The position numbers and the translations under genes were made by a program. This document shows positions 5,668-6,080 of a stretch of 6,080 nt of DNA, in pieces. Positions within the stretch are counted from its first letter, which is position 1. Each line of letters begins with the position of its first letter. The notes under the pieces were generated by a model. That model ran no database searches. It had not been told where the DNA came from and saw nothing but the letters and a program-made list of their open reading frames with translations. Source of the DNA: CAZTLI01 sp964614375 (GTDB taxonomy: Bacteria > Chloroflexota > Anaerolineae > Aggregatilineales > Phototrophicaceae); contig CAZTLI010000347.1 in NCBI GenBank assembly GCA_964614375.1, forward strand, positions 1-6,080, read 5' to 3'.

Positions 5668-6080
5668 GTGGCTATTCCAAAGCAATCCCCAATTGTGGCG
5701 CCAGATAGCCTTGAGCATACAAAAAGGCTGCCACCCTTCTGGCGGGCAATAAATCTCAGTCTGCTGATTTTCTTCGCGGTGGTGATGATTGCGCCTTTTC
5801 TATGGCTCGTCAGCAGTTCACTTAAATCTCAAAATCAGATTTTTCAATATCCGCCCCAATGGATACCCGACCCATTTCAACCCGAAAATTACGTCGAAGC
5901 CTTAACCTATAAACCATTCCACACCTATTTCCTCAATACGATGATTATTGTGGTTGCCAATGTAGTGGCGGTGGTTTTCACGTCTTCGTTTTGTGCCTAT
6001 GGGTTCTCTCGTCTTCGTTTTCCGGGACGCAATTTCTGGTTCGGGATCGTGATGGCGACGCTGTTTTTACCCCAAGCTAT
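5668..6080 (+). CDS. Carbohydrate ABC transporter permease, MalG/UgpE-type, N-terminal part (3' truncated by window)
   Basis: The first 137 codons of the second permease of the second transporter, starting at GTG 5668 and open to the right edge. The basic N-terminus (about 1-27) leads into a membrane segment near 28-50. The family signature 'SSLKSQNQIFQYPPQWIP' follows at about 50-67, with 'FLNTMIIVVANVVAVVFTSS' as the second segment (88-107), 'AYGFSRLRFPGRN' at 110-122 (the MalG 'GYALARLRFPGR' block), and the start of a third segment at 123 ending in 'LFLPQA'. The EAA loop is beyond the window. The start is 13 bases after the upstream permease stop, so the pair is an operon. The C-terminal half and any following genes are not visible. 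Confidence 0.92.
   Translation, partial: MAIPKQSPIVAPDSLEHTKRLPPFWRAINLSLLIFFAVVMIAPFLWLVSSSLKSQNQIFQYPPQWIPDPFQPENYVEALTYKPFHTYFLNTMIIVVANVVAVVFTSSFCAYGFSRLRFPGRNFWFGIVMATLFLPQA

Noticed and set aside
5661..5708. Short ATG-started reading frame just before the last permease
   Set aside because: Its ATG is one base from the ribosome site and it stops after 15 codons; the GTG at 5668 gives a full MalG-type N-terminus with correct spacing.
1..6080. CRISPR arrays, tRNA or rRNA genes, insertion sequences, attachment sites
   Set aside because: No regularly spaced direct repeats, tRNA-like folds, transposase motifs or terminal inverted repeats with target duplications were seen.

Overview
This window is a stretch of a bacterial carbohydrate-uptake locus with every supported gene on the + strand. 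It holds parts of two binding-protein-dependent sugar ABC transporters of the CUT1 (MalEFG-like) type, separated by a sugar short-chain dehydrogenase. The base composition is mixed and codon use is similar across all genes. The solute-binding protein has a twin-arginine (SRRNFLK) signal without a lipobox cysteine, the ATPase genes are absent, and short palindromic repeats lie between genes. This pattern fits an environmental Chloroflexota (Anaerolineae-like) genome, but that assignment is an inference from style, not from a marker gene.

Layout: 1-152 is the C-terminal tail of a first solute-binding protein. A strong hairpin (164-190) follows, then two permeases that overlap by four bases (218-1162 and 1159-2001), then a KduD-like SDR dehydrogenase (2033-2791). 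Between the SDR and the next gene lies an open, startless 48-codon stretch (2793-2936). It reads like the C-terminal end of a GH127 (DUF1680) beta-L-arabinofuranosidase and is best explained as the remnant of a deleted gene. A second solute-binding protein with a Tat signal follows (2977-4362). A 341-base gap comes next, holding several hairpins, two related palindromic repeats and two terminator-like structures. It is followed by a second permease pair (4704-5654, and 5668 running off the right edge).

How the genes work together: each solute-binding protein would capture a sugar or oligosaccharide outside the membrane and deliver it to its permease pair. A CUT1 ATPase encoded elsewhere (MsmK/UgpC type) would power both. 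The SDR would act on an imported or derived sugar acid in the cytoplasm. KduD-like similarity and the GH127-like remnant both point to plant cell-wall sugars (pectin or arabinan-type material), though the actual substrates cannot be read from the sequence. The hairpins after each binding-protein gene suggest that binding protein is made in excess over permease.

I found no clearly new multi-gene system. The items most worth a second look are the GH127-like remnant, the structured gap at 4363-4703 and the Asn-to-Asp change in the SDR catalytic tetrad.
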